A DNA stretch of 7,440 nucleotides from Nevskiales bacterium (GTDB taxonomy: Bacteria; Pseudomonadota; Gammaproteobacteria; Nevskiales; Nevskiaceae), in contig JAKEEJ010000147.1 in NCBI GenBank assembly GCA_022616655.1, forward strand, positions 1-7,440, given 5' to 3'. The notes under the pieces were generated by a model, which was not told the DNA's origin, did not search any database, and saw only the letters and a program-made list of their open reading frames with translations. This document shows, piece by piece, positions 1-6,925 of this stretch (positions are counted from its first letter, which is position 1; each line of letters begins with the position of its first letter). Position numbers and translations under genes: made by a program.

Positions 1-1
1 C

Positions 2-1930
2 ACCGGCAGTTTCTCGGCGAACGACGAATACAATCTCATCATCAATTTGCCGAACAACACCGAGATCACCTTGACGGCTTATACCCTTGAAGGTGACGAG
101 GTGGTTCCGTACGGCATCTTCACGGTGAACACCGGCAATGCGCAAACGGGCACCCCCACCGCGCCGAACTTCTCGGAGTGCCAGACCAAGGTCATTATTT
201 TCCCAGTGGAAGAACCGGAGCCGGGTGCGGATGCTTTCCTGCACGGCTTGTATTCATTTTTTGCGACCAAGGTGGCGGAGGGTGACGGCACCGTGCTGGA
301 CCCCGCTTTGAAAGAGGAACTTGAACAAGCGACGATTGATTATTACAACACGGTGGATCCGCGCGGCCGCCGTAACACGCTGACCAAGTTTAAAGACGCG
401 AATGATTTTGTGGCCGATGGCGATACACCATTGCAGGCGAACTACGGGCCGGAGGACGAGGTTCGTGCGGCGTATGCCAATGCGCTGGATCTGGGGTTTG
501 GTCGCGACATGCACGCCAAGCGCACCCTGGCCGATGACGGTGAGTACGACGTTGCGTTTTATGTGACCAACTACGGAGACATTGACTCCGACGACGAAGG
601 CGACTTCGAACAGGCCGTGGGGCAGGACCCTGACAACGTCATTGCAACGGTCGCGATGGAATGGTCACGCATTGAAGACGGTCCGGCGACGGATTTTGAC
701 TACTACGACCCGGATAACGTCACCCCCGATCCCAACGATCCGGCGGCCCCGATCACGTACGCGGATAACGACCGCGTGGTCAAATTCTACGTCTATAACA
801 AACTGGGCAACCCGGTATTTGCGGCGGATTTGGATGGTCGCGGTGCCCGGCCCATTCCGCAGCTGTGCATGGTCTGCCATGGCGGCGCGTATGCCGGCGG
901 CTTTGACACCGGGACGCCTGCCTTCAGCCAGCCCATTGATGTAAAGCTGGGCTCCGTCATGCTGCCCTTCGATATTCACGGCTACGTGTTGACGGGAGCG
1001 GTACCGGCCGATTTCAGCAAGACCAACCAGCAACTTGAGTTTCATGAGTTGAACCAGATGGTGGTGGACACGCAGCCGGGCGCGGTGACCGAGGAGGTCA
1101 TTGACGAAATGTATTCGGCCGCCAATCCCGAGGGACCCGATTCACAGATCGAGGATTTTGTGGTGAATGGCTGGGATGCGAACGCCGCGCATGAAGACAT
1201 GTATCTGAACGTCATCAAGCCGGCGTGCCGTGTGTGTCACTCGTCGCGTCCCCTGGAGGACAACGGCGGGGGCGATACGCGCGACCTTCGCCTGCACGAT
1301 GTGCAGCAATTCCTCACCCCGGCCGCGGACGGTGGTATTGCCGCGGCGGCCAGCCTGCGTGTGTGCACGCAACGGGTGATGCCGCACGCCCTGGCGACCT
1401 ACAACCGTTTCTGGCACAGCTTCAACCCCTTGAGTCCGCTGGAAGGGATCATGTATCAGCCCTCACGCCTGCAGGCCTTCTTTGACGGCGTGGTCGAGCC
1501 GGTGGTGGGCGGCGAGCTCGGTTCGGGCTGCGTCACGACGCCCACCCCGGATGACAGCGTGATTGAAGAGCCCGCGACGCTGACGCTGCTGCAATCCGAA
1601 ATTTTTGACAATTGCTCGGGTTGTCACGACGGCAGCTTTAACAATATCACTCTGAACCTGAGCGACGGACAGACGCGGGGATCAACCCGTAATGTGGCCG
1701 CGCAGGAATCCAGCGAGGGACTCGACCGGATCGAACCGGACAGCCCCGCCAACAGCTATCTGTACAAGAAGGTGAGTGACGACGTGTCCTCGGGAGAATG
1801 CAACCCCGTGGCGCCGAACACGGAATGCACCACGGCGATGTCGCTGGGTGGCCCCGGCGCTACGGGACTGGATGATGCGAGCCTTGAGGACATTGCGGAA
1901 TGGATCAACGAGGGGGCGCCGAATAACTGA
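2..1930 (+). CDS. Triheme c-type cytochrome-like exported protein, 5'-truncated by the window edge
   Basis: The reading frame is open from base 2 to the TGA at 1928-1930, giving 642 visible residues. No convincing start is seen: a TTG at 47 is the first candidate, but in-frame protein-like sequence precedes it, so the gene almost certainly begins upstream with a signal peptide. Three CXXCH covalent haem sites are visible: CMVCH at 866-880, CRVCH at 1226-1240 and CSGCH at 1613-1627. The last lies in a C-terminal class I cytochrome-like domain of about 110 residues, with an RIEPDSPANSYLYKK segment and a likely distal Met in an MSLGG motif (Met codon 1838-1840) before a WINEGA ending. Two Cys codons (1799 and 1826) just before that Met could form a disulfide. 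The first 70 or so residues look like a beta-sandwich domain, and the protein is rich in Asp and Glu. Periplasmic or surface electron transfer or redox catalysis is inferred; the substrate is unknown. It converges on msrA. Confidence 0.85.
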   Translation, partial: TGSFSANDEYNLIINLPNNTEITLTAYTLEGDEVVPYGIFTVNTGNAQTGTPTAPNFSECQTKVIIFPVEEPEPGADAFLHGLYSFFATKVAEGDGTVLDPALKEELEQATIDYYNTVDPRGRRNTLTKFKDANDFVADGDTPLQANYGPEDEVRAAYANALDLGFGRDMHAKRTLADDGEYDVAFYVTNYGDIDSDDEGDFEQAVGQDPDNVIATVAMEWSRIEDGPATDFDYYDPDNVTPDPNDPAAPITYADNDRVVKFYVYNKLGNPVFAADLDGRGARPIPQLCMVCHGGAYAGGFDTGTPAFSQPIDVKLGSVMLPFDIHGYVLTGAVPADFSKTNQQLEFHELNQMVVDTQPGAVTEEVIDEMYSAANPEGPDSQIEDFVVNGWDANAAHEDMYLNVIKPACRVCHSSRPLEDNGGGDTRDLRLHDVQQFLTPAADGGIAAAASLRVCTQRVMPHALATYNRFWHSFNPLSPLEGIMYQPSRLQAFFDGVVEPVVGGELGSGCVTTPTPDDSVIEEPATLTLLQSEIFDNCSGCHDGSFNNITLNLSDGQTRGSTRNVAAQESSEGLDRIEPDSPANSYLYKKVSDDVSSGECNPVAPNTECTTAMSLGGPGATGLDDASLEDIAEWINEGAPNN

Positions 1931-1951
1931 TCCCCGCGTGGAGGGGGGATC
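1929..1951. terminator. Inverted repeat in the convergent gap, possible bidirectional terminator
   Basis: GATCCCC (1929-1935) pairs perfectly with GGGGATC (1945-1951) around a 9-base loop. It overlaps the stop codon of the cytochrome gene and lies 42 bases beyond the 3' end of msrA, between two converging genes, where a shared terminator is expected. There is no T-run on either side, so it is not a classical intrinsic terminator. The call rests on position and stem only. Confidence 0.3.
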
Positions 1952-1993
1952 GGCCTCGGGATGAAACGGACGCGATAAAGACTTCGTGTTGCG

Positions 1994-2593
1994 CTATGGC
2001 TGCTGGCCCCAGAGTTCCTGGAGCCGCCGGTCGCGGCCGCAGCTCCAGCGGTATCCGTTGTAGCGCAGCGGGTTTTTCTTGTAGTAGTCCTGGTGGTAGT
2101 CCTCCGCCGGGTAGAACGGACCGGCGGCCGCGATTTCCGTGTAAATCGGCCCTTTGAAACGTCCGGACTTCTCCAGTTCGGTTTTGCCGGCTTCGGCGAG
2201 CCGGCGCTGTTCGGCATCGTGGTAAAAAATCGCGCTGCGGTACTGCGCTCCGCTGTCGCAGAATTGCCGGTCTTTGGCGGTCGGATCGATGTTTCTCCAG
2301 AACACCTTCAGCAGTTCCGCATAACTGGTTTTTGCAGGATCGAAACGGATCTCGACCGATTCGGCATGCCCGGTTCTACCGGCGCTGACCGCTTCGTAGT
2401 CGGGGGTTTTTACCGAGCCGCCGGTGTAACCGCTGACCACGGACAGCACGCCCGGTGCTTTCTCGAAGTCCGCTTCCATGCACCAGAAACAGCCGCCGGC
2501 AAAAGTGGCGAGGCTCGGTTCCGGCCCGGCAGCGCCCGCGGCGCTGAGGTTCAACAGCAGTGCCGCAAGGGTCGCCAACCGATTTTTCCTCAT
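1994..2593 (-). CDS. msrA: Peptide-methionine (S)-S-oxide reductase MsrA, exported
   Basis: This 199-residue protein reduces the S-epimer of methionine sulfoxide in proteins back to methionine. The family signature GGCFWC is at residues 33-38, with catalytic Cys35. Further MsrA landmarks follow: VVSGYTGG, a YEAVSAGRTGHAESVEI segment, FCDSGAQYRSAIF and YHQDYY. Cys185 in the C-terminal WSCGRDRRL segment is the likely resolving cysteine. The first 22 residues (basic RKNR, then a Leu/Ala-rich stretch ending AGAA) form a Sec-type signal peptide, so the enzyme should work in the periplasm; typical cytosolic MsrA lacks this. The ATG at 2593-2591 overlaps the msrB stop by four bases (ATGA) and has no clear Shine-Dalgarno sequence, which points to translational coupling to msrB. 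It is the last gene of the minus-strand unit. Confidence 0.96.
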   Translation of the reverse strand: MRKNRLATLAALLLNLSAAGAAGPEPSLATFAGGCFWCMEADFEKAPGVLSVVSGYTGGSVKTPDYEAVSAGRTGHAESVEIRFDPAKTSYAELLKVFWRNIDPTAKDRQFCDSGAQYRSAIFYHDAEQRRLAEAGKTELEKSGRFKGPIYTEIAAAGPFYPAEDYHQDYYKKNPLRYNGYRWSCGRDRRLQELWGQQP

Positions 2594-3081
2594 GTTTTCA
2601 GGGCGGGCAGGGGCTGGCCGGCCGGGACAAATTCCAGCGCGAGGCCGTTGTTGCAGTAGCGCAGGCCGGTGGGTGCAGGTCCGTCATCAAAGACGTGTCC
2701 CTGATGACCGCCGCAGCGCGCGCAGTGGTATTCCTTGCGCGGATAGATCAGTTTGTAATCGGTGCGGGTGATCGTGCGGCCCGGGATGACATCAAAAAAA
2801 CTGGGCCAGCCGGTGCCGCTGTCGTATTTCATCGCGGACTCGAACAGCGGCAGGAGGCACGCCGCGCAGACAAAGGTGCCGGTGCGCTTTTCCCGGTTCA
2901 GCGGGCTGCTGCCGGGACGCTCGGTATCTTCTTCAAACAGCACGGCGTAGCGCTCCGGGGACAGCAGGGTTTTCCATTCCTTGTGGGATTTCTTGAGGGG
3001 AACGACCGGGTCTGGCGTGGCGGCCATGGCACTGCCTCCAAAGGCGGCGATCAGGGTGGCGAGGAACTGCCGGCGTTGCAT
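2590..3081 (-). CDS. msrB: Peptide-methionine (R)-S-oxide reductase MsrB, Tat-type signal
   Basis: MsrB reduces the R-epimer of protein methionine sulfoxide. With the start chosen here the protein has 163 residues. Two CXXC pairs (Cys72/75 and Cys120/123) form the structural zinc site. GWPSF is at 91-95, HQGHVF at 126-131, and RYCNN carries catalytic Cys143. These five are the only cysteines: the position that often holds the resolving Cys (SGCGWPSF) reads SGTGWPSF. The N-terminus MQRRQFLATL followed by a hydrophobic stretch ending SAMA resembles a Tat signal peptide. The ATG at 3081 is preferred because GGAAG lies 7 bases upstream and the Tat motif then starts the protein. An in-frame ATG at 3117 would add 12 residues but lacks a ribosome site. 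The gene lies 57 bp after the polymerase gene and overlaps msrA by 4 bp. Confidence 0.95.
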   Translation of the reverse strand: MQRRQFLATLIAAFGGSAMAATPDPVVPLKKSHKEWKTLLSPERYAVLFEEDTERPGSSPLNREKRTGTFVCAACLLPLFESAMKYDSGTGWPSFFDVIPGRTITRTDYKLIYPRKEYHCARCGGHQGHVFDDGPAPTGLRYCNNGLALEFVPAGQPLPALKT

Positions 3082-3088
3082 GAGCATT

Positions 3089-3093
3089 CTTCC
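3089..3093 (-). promoter_or_regulatory. Ribosome binding site that decides the msrB start
   Basis: Minus-strand GGAAG lies 7 bases before the ATG at 3081-3079. It favours that start over the in-frame ATG at 3117, before which no purine-rich site is seen. Confidence 0.5.
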
Positions 3094-3138
3094 AATAGGT
3101 GCAGTTTGGAGTGTCATTCTCGGCGATGGTTCTATGTC

Positions 3139-4359
3139 TCAGCGTTCAGTTTCAATGTCCGGGATTCGATTGAAGGCGATACGCATCGGCGCCGATGCCA
3201 GCGCCCGGCTGGCGGCGCCGAACCAGACGGCGTTCTTGCCGAAGCGCCGGTTGAGACGGTCCACGGCCGTGTTGAGCCGCTCACGTGACCGGCCGGATCG
3301 GAACAGGTCTTCCGTCTGGCCCTCGGCACGAATCAGGCGGATCAGCGTGACTCCCACCTTCAGCGGTTGCTTGCGGCGCGCCGCGGCCGGGCGGCGGTCC
3401 AGCATGGCGTTAAGGGCGTGAGTCAGCTCCAGCGTGTCCTGGGTTTCGGAGAAACGCGCCTCCTCGTCCCAGCGGCCACCGCCGACAAAGCGCTGGTGGG
3501 ACACCAGGCCGCCCGCGGCATACCCGGCCTTGCGCAGGCGTACGGCGGCTTTTTGCAAAAGACGGTGCAGGACGGCGCGGGCGTCCTCGGGGTTGCGTTG
3601 CGCGGGCGGCAGCACGTGCGAGTGGCCGATGCTGCCGGTCTGTTCAGGCGGCAGTACCGGTTCTGCGCCGTGCAACCGGGCGTGAAAGAGATCGCCCCCC
3701 ACGCTGCCCCAGGCTTTGTGGAGCTGTTCACGGCTCGCGTTGCAGAGCTGTTCCACCGTGTGGATGCCGCTGTGCTTGAGCCGCGTTTCCATGCTGGGAC
3801 CGATGCCGTACAGATCGCGCAACGCCAGCCGGTACAGAGCCTGCGGCAGGTCGGTATCCCGCAGCAGGGTCAGGCCGTCCGGTTTCTGCATGTCCGAGGC
3901 GGTTTTGGCCAGAAACAGATTGGACGCAATCCCGATGGAGCATTTGATGTAGGGCGCCATGTTCGCAACAGCCCGTTTGACCTCCAGCGCCTTGTCGCGG
4001 GCCCACTCCTCGGACCGCCAGCGCCCGGGCAGCTCGCACAACACCTCGTCAATGGAGCGCACCTCGAGTACGGGCACCACGGTGTCTATCGTCTGAATCA
4101 GACGCCGGTGATAGTGCACGTAGCTTTCGTGGTGCGCCTCCACGAGCACGATCTGCGGGCAAAGCCGCTTCGCTTCACCCACGAGGGTGCCGGTTTTTAC
4201 GCCGGAGCGTCTGGCTTCGTAGCTGGCAGCGATACAACAACTGGTGTCGGCCATGACCGGAACGACGGCCACCGGACGATCGCGCAGCTCGGGCCGCTCC
4301 TGCTGTTCCACCGAGGCGAAGAAGGAATTGAAATCAACGTAGAGACGGGAGAGCGGCAC
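3139..4359 (-). CDS. Y-family translesion DNA polymerase (DinB / ImpB-MucB-SamB type)
   Basis: A 406-residue low-fidelity DNA polymerase that should bypass template lesions in the cytoplasm. The palm carries catalytic Asp9 in VDFNSFFASVE, with steric-gate Phe at 13-14, and Asp104-Glu105 in RSIDEVL. SYEARRSGV (46-54) and SIGIASNLFLAKTASDMQKP (141-160) are Y-family signatures. A helix-hairpin-helix thumb segment (LYGIGPSMETRL) starts near 183, and a little-finger domain spans roughly 245-365. QTEDLF at 348-353 resembles a beta-clamp binding motif; unusually it is about 50 residues from the C-terminus rather than at the very end. DFN instead of DMD at the first active-site strand is closer to UmuC, so I do not assign the symbol dinB firmly. 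The start is GTG at 4359, since an in-frame stop lies shortly upstream. It sits 32 bp after aguB and 57 bp before msrB. I see no LexA-type box just upstream. Confidence 0.94.
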   Translation of the reverse strand: MPLSRLYVDFNSFFASVEQQERPELRDRPVAVVPVMADTSCCIAASYEARRSGVKTGTLVGEAKRLCPQIVLVEAHHESYVHYHRRLIQTIDTVVPVLEVRSIDEVLCELPGRWRSEEWARDKALEVKRAVANMAPYIKCSIGIASNLFLAKTASDMQKPDGLTLLRDTDLPQALYRLALRDLYGIGPSMETRLKHSGIHTVEQLCNASREQLHKAWGSVGGDLFHARLHGAEPVLPPEQTGSIGHSHVLPPAQRNPEDARAVLHRLLQKAAVRLRKAGYAAGGLVSHQRFVGGGRWDEEARFSETQDTLELTHALNAMLDRRPAAARRKQPLKVGVTLIRLIRAEGQTEDLFRSGRSRERLNTAVDRLNRRFGKNAVWFGAASRALASAPMRIAFNRIPDIETER

Positions 4360-4391
4360 GTCACCACCACGCCGGAGCCAATGCTTTCAGT

Positions 4392-5279
4392 TTAGTCCCG
4401 AAAACGCTTGAGCAGATCGCCGTAGGCGTCAATGCGCCGGTCGCGCAGAAAAGGCCAGGTCTGTCGTACCTGTTCGCTGCGCTTCAGGTCCACGTCGGCG
4501 AGCAGCACCTCGGGTTGGTCCGAGGTGGCCTGGGCGAGGAGTTCGCCCTGCGGTCCGGCCACAAAGCTGCTGCCCCAGAACTGCGCCCCACGGGTCTGGC
4601 CGCTGGGATCGGGTTCAAATCCGACCCGGTTGGCTACGACCACCGGCAGCCCATTGGCCACGGCGTGGGCACGCTGGCTGACGATCCAGGCCTGGCGTTG
4701 GCGCTCCTGTTCATCCTTGCGGTCAGCCGGGTTCCAACCGATGGCCGTGGGATACAGCAGCAGCTCCGCGCCAGCCAGAGCCATCAGGCGCGCCGCTTCG
4801 GGATACCACTGGTCCCAGCACACCAGCACGCCGAGTGTGCCCACCGAGGTTTTGATCGGGCTGAATCCCAGATCACCCGGCGTGAAATAAAACTTTTCGT
4901 AGTAACCGGGATCGTCCGGGATGTGCATCTTGCGGTACACGCCGGCCAGCGAGCCGTCCCGGTCCAGCACCACGGCGGTGTTGTGGTACAGCCCCGCGGC
5001 CCGTTTTTCGAACAGTGAGCCGATCATCACCACGCCCAATTCCATGGCCAGATGGCCGAGAAACTCGGTGGAAGGCCCCGGAATCGGTTCCGCCAGTTTG
5101 AACGCGTCCGTGTCCTCGTGCTGGCAGAAATAAAGACCGGTGTGAAGTTCTTGCAGGAGCACCAGACGCGCGCCGCCCGCCCGCGCCGCCCGCACGCCGT
5201 CTTCCGTCATCTTCAGATTGTGGTTGCGGTCTGCCGTGCAGGGCTGTTGCACCAGGCCGATGCGCAGAGTTTTCTTCAC
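4392..5279 (-). CDS. aguB: N-carbamoylputrescine amidase AguB
   Basis: A 295-residue nitrilase-superfamily enzyme that hydrolyses N-carbamoylputrescine to putrescine, CO2 and ammonia. The Glu-Lys-Cys triad is visible as Glu44 (LLQELHTG), Lys117 (YRKMHIPDDPGYYEK) and Cys154 (VLVCWDQWYPEAAR). YPTAIGW (176-182) and ANRVGFEP also fit the AguB subgroup, and the length is normal for it. The start chosen is GTG at 5279-5277, giving MKKTLRIGLVQQP, which begins just before the first beta strand of the fold. The GTGA overlap with the aguA stop suggests coupled translation. An upstream ATG at 5345 lies inside aguA and would add 22 residues unlike the family. The enzyme completes the pathway started by its neighbour aguA. 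Confidence 0.96.
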   Translation of the reverse strand: MKKTLRIGLVQQPCTADRNHNLKMTEDGVRAARAGGARLVLLQELHTGLYFCQHEDTDAFKLAEPIPGPSTEFLGHLAMELGVVMIGSLFEKRAAGLYHNTAVVLDRDGSLAGVYRKMHIPDDPGYYEKFYFTPGDLGFSPIKTSVGTLGVLVCWDQWYPEAARLMALAGAELLLYPTAIGWNPADRKDEQERQRQAWIVSQRAHAVANGLPVVVANRVGFEPDPSGQTRGAQFWGSSFVAGPQGELLAQATSDQPEVLLADVDLKRSEQVRQTWPFLRDRRIDAYGDLLKRFRD

Positions 5280-6298
5280 GGCGTTTGTGGGATCTGCATG
5301 GTGACGCAATGGAGGCTGCCATACTGCGCAATGAGCGCCCGGCAATCAATCCCGACGATCTCCCGCTTCGGAAAAACGGCCCGCAGCCGTTCCAGCGCCA
5401 CGCCGTCCATCGGATCGCCATACGTCGGCACCAGTACCGCGTCGTTCACAATCAGAAAGTTGGCATAACCCGCTGGCAGTTGGTGGCCGCCGACGTCATG
5501 GATGGCGCCGGGCAGGGGCAGGGGGATCAGCCGGTACGGCGTGCCGTCGAGACGGCGAAAGGCTTTCAGTTCCGCCTCCATAGCGTGCAGTTCCCGGTAC
5601 TGAGCATCGTCCCGGTTCTCACACGCCTGGTAGGCGATGGTCTGTGGGTCACAGAAACGGGCCAGGGTGTCAATATGGCCGTCGGTGTCGTCTCCCGCCA
5701 GACCGCCGTGTCGGAGCCAGAGCACGCGCTGTACGCCGAACCAGTCTTTCAACTTCTCCTCAATCTGGGACCGATCGAACTGCGGGTTGCGGGTGGGGGT
5801 CAGCAGGCAGCGCTCGGTGGTCAGCAGCGTGCCGGCTCCGTCCGATTCGATGCCGCCACCCTCCAGTACGAAGTCCACGGTTTCCACCGGCGCGCTCCAG
5901 ACCCCCCCTTCAGCCAGCCGGCGGGTGATCCGGTTGTCGTGGCCGGCGGCGTACTTGCCGCCCCAGCCGTTGAACGTAAAGTCGAGGTGTACGGGAGCGC
6001 CGTTGCGTAACACAGTGATCGGTCCGTGGTCACGGGCCCAGACGTCGTCGCTGGGGACCGGGAAAATCCTGAACCGGTCTGGACGCACGCCGGCTTTGAG
6101 CAGGCGCTGCTGCAGGGTCTCGAGTCCCGATTCGCAGCTGATCCACACCGGCTCGAAGCGGGTGACGGTTCTGGCGATCTCGATGAAGTTGTTCTCGACC
6201 GCGGGGTAGGTTTCAGAGAAATCGCCGTCTTTGCGCGGCCAGGTCAGCAGGACAGCCGCTTGCGGCGCCCATTCGGCGGGCAACACGGTACGACGCAT
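5276..6298 (-). CDS. aguA: Agmatine deiminase AguA
   Basis: A 340-residue guanidino-modifying enzyme of the PAD_porph/agmatine deiminase family, which converts agmatine to N-carbamoylputrescine and ammonia. Visible landmarks are PAEWAPQAAVLLTWP near the N-terminus, DDVWARDHGP at 84-92, LEGGGIESDG at 145-154 with Glu146, DDTDGHIDT with His208, and the nucleophile Cys331 in GSLHCVTMQIP close to the C-terminus. The length is somewhat shorter than some plant and bacterial members but complete. The ATG at 6298 is the first residue of a typical N-terminus; no strong ribosome site precedes it. The gene follows the proline-tailed protein by 27 bp and overlaps aguB by four bases. Together the two give a full arginine-derived agmatine-to-putrescine route, provided agmatine is made or imported elsewhere. 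Confidence 0.97.
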   Translation of the reverse strand: MRRTVLPAEWAPQAAVLLTWPRKDGDFSETYPAVENNFIEIARTVTRFEPVWISCESGLETLQQRLLKAGVRPDRFRIFPVPSDDVWARDHGPITVLRNGAPVHLDFTFNGWGGKYAAGHDNRITRRLAEGGVWSAPVETVDFVLEGGGIESDGAGTLLTTERCLLTPTRNPQFDRSQIEEKLKDWFGVQRVLWLRHGGLAGDDTDGHIDTLARFCDPQTIAYQACENRDDAQYRELHAMEAELKAFRRLDGTPYRLIPLPLPGAIHDVGGHQLPAGYANFLIVNDAVLVPTYGDPMDGVALERLRAVFPKREIVGIDCRALIAQYGSLHCVTMQIPQTP

Positions 6299-6325
6299 GG
6301 AAAGGTTTGCCGTTGATCAGCGGCC

Positions 6326-6790
6326 CTAACGCGGCAGGGCCAGCGGCGGCATCTTTATCGCACGAGGGGGTGATGGAAACCTTTTGGGAGGGGGGGAAGC
6401 TTCGACTTCGGGTACCGGCTCAGGCTCGGCCGGCGTGATCGCCGGTTCTTCTGCCGGGGGTGCTACAAGCTCCGGCAGGGCCACCGGAGCGGGCGCGGGC
6501 CTCGGCGCGCCGGGGACCACGCTGTCCACGACACGGTCATGTTCAAAGAACACGATAAAATCTTCATAATCCCAGCGGGTGATGGGCGGGTGCTCGGGAG
6601 TCTCACCGCCCACGGCAGGGTATCTGGTACGCGGCTCGCCATATTGCTTTTCCACGTCCCCCATTAAGGTGCCGCGCTGGGGGAGTTTGAGCCCTGGGCC
6701 CAGTTTGCTTTCAGACGGGGTCAGCACGTTCGCCGCCAGACCCACGGCTATGGACAGCCCCAGTGCGATGATCAATAAACCTTTTTGCAT
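6326..6790 (-). CDS. Small membrane-anchored or exported protein with proline-rich tail, function unknown
   Basis: I cannot give this 154-residue protein a function. Residues 4-21 are hydrophobic (LLIIALGLSIAVGLAANV) after a basic start, giving a signal peptide or N-terminal anchor; there is no lipobox Cys. Residues 38-92 form a compact conserved-looking core, with GDVEKQYGEP (44-53), PPITRWDYEDF (68-78) and VFFEHDRVVDSVV (80-92). This resembles short gammaproteobacterial envelope proteins with a BamE/SmpA-like fold, a comparison made from memory. From residue 93 to the end about 22 of 62 residues are proline, first with Glu (PAEPEPVPEVE) and then Arg/Lys (PPPKRFPSPPR), reminiscent of a TonB-like periplasmic spacer. 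It is the first gene of the minus-strand unit, 27 bp before aguA. The ATG at 6790 lacks a clear Shine-Dalgarno sequence. Confidence 0.8.
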   Translation of the reverse strand: MQKGLLIIALGLSIAVGLAANVLTPSESKLGPGLKLPQRGTLMGDVEKQYGEPRTRYPAVGGETPEHPPITRWDYEDFIVFFEHDRVVDSVVPGAPRPAPAPVALPELVAPPAEEPAITPAEPEPVPEVEASPPPKRFPSPPRAIKMPPLALPR

Positions 6791-6819
6791 AAACCGGTCA
6801 GTCTGAACATCTGAGGCGG

Positions 6820-6827
6820 ACTATAAC
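6820..6827. promoter_or_regulatory. Possible divergent -10 element (ACTATAAC)
   Basis: In the 135-bp region between the two divergent transcription units, the only AT-rich patch reads TATAAC on the plus strand (6822-6827) and TATAGT on the minus strand. Either could act as a -10 box, for hemJ or for the minus-strand operon. No good -35 hexamer is seen at 16-18 bp in either direction, so this is tentative. Confidence 0.25.
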
Positions 6828-6911
6828 ACCGGACGGTAGTGCCAGTCTCTTCCCCGGCGCTGGCCGCGATTGTGAGAAACTGGGCCGCCCGACGCCCATG
6901 CAGTCCGGCAC

Positions 6912-6915
6912 GGAG
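6912..6915 (+). promoter_or_regulatory. Ribosome binding site that decides the hemJ start
   Basis: GGAG, within GGAGTGA at 6912-6918, lies 10 bases before the ATG at 6926. It supports that start over the upstream in-frame candidate at 6839, whose extra 29 residues are Arg/Pro/Ala-rich and unlike the family. Confidence 0.5.
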
Positions 6916-6925
6916 TGACCCTCGC

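Noticed and set aside
3082..3117. Start of msrB at the ATG at 3117
   Set aside because: No ribosome site precedes it, and it would bury the Tat-like RRQFL motif 13 residues in. It cannot be excluded.
2560..3288. Plus-strand open frame (242 codons) across msrB and the end of the polymerase gene
   Set aside because: It crosses two well-supported minus-strand genes and shows no protein-like motifs.
4360..4391. LexA/SOS box upstream of the Y-family polymerase
   Set aside because: No CTG-N10-CAG-like site is present in this short gap or in the divergent region at 6791-6925.
3367..4395. Long plus-strand open frame (342 codons) opposite the Y-family polymerase
   Set aside because: It mirrors the polymerase codons on the other strand in GC-rich DNA, has no recognisable motif, and the minus-strand product has all catalytic residues.
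5280..5345. Upstream ATG start for aguB giving 22 extra residues
   Set aside because: The extra residues lie inside aguA and do not look like the family N-terminus; the GTG at 5279 gives the normal start and a typical GTGA overlap.
5285..6010. Plus-strand open frame (241 codons) opposite aguA
   Set aside because: It is an antisense shadow of a clear agmatine deiminase gene, with no family features of its own.
6839..6925. Upstream start for hemJ adding 29 residues
   Set aside because: The extension is Arg/Pro/Ala-rich, would precede the first membrane segment unlike HemJ, and the ATG at 6926 has its own ribosome site.
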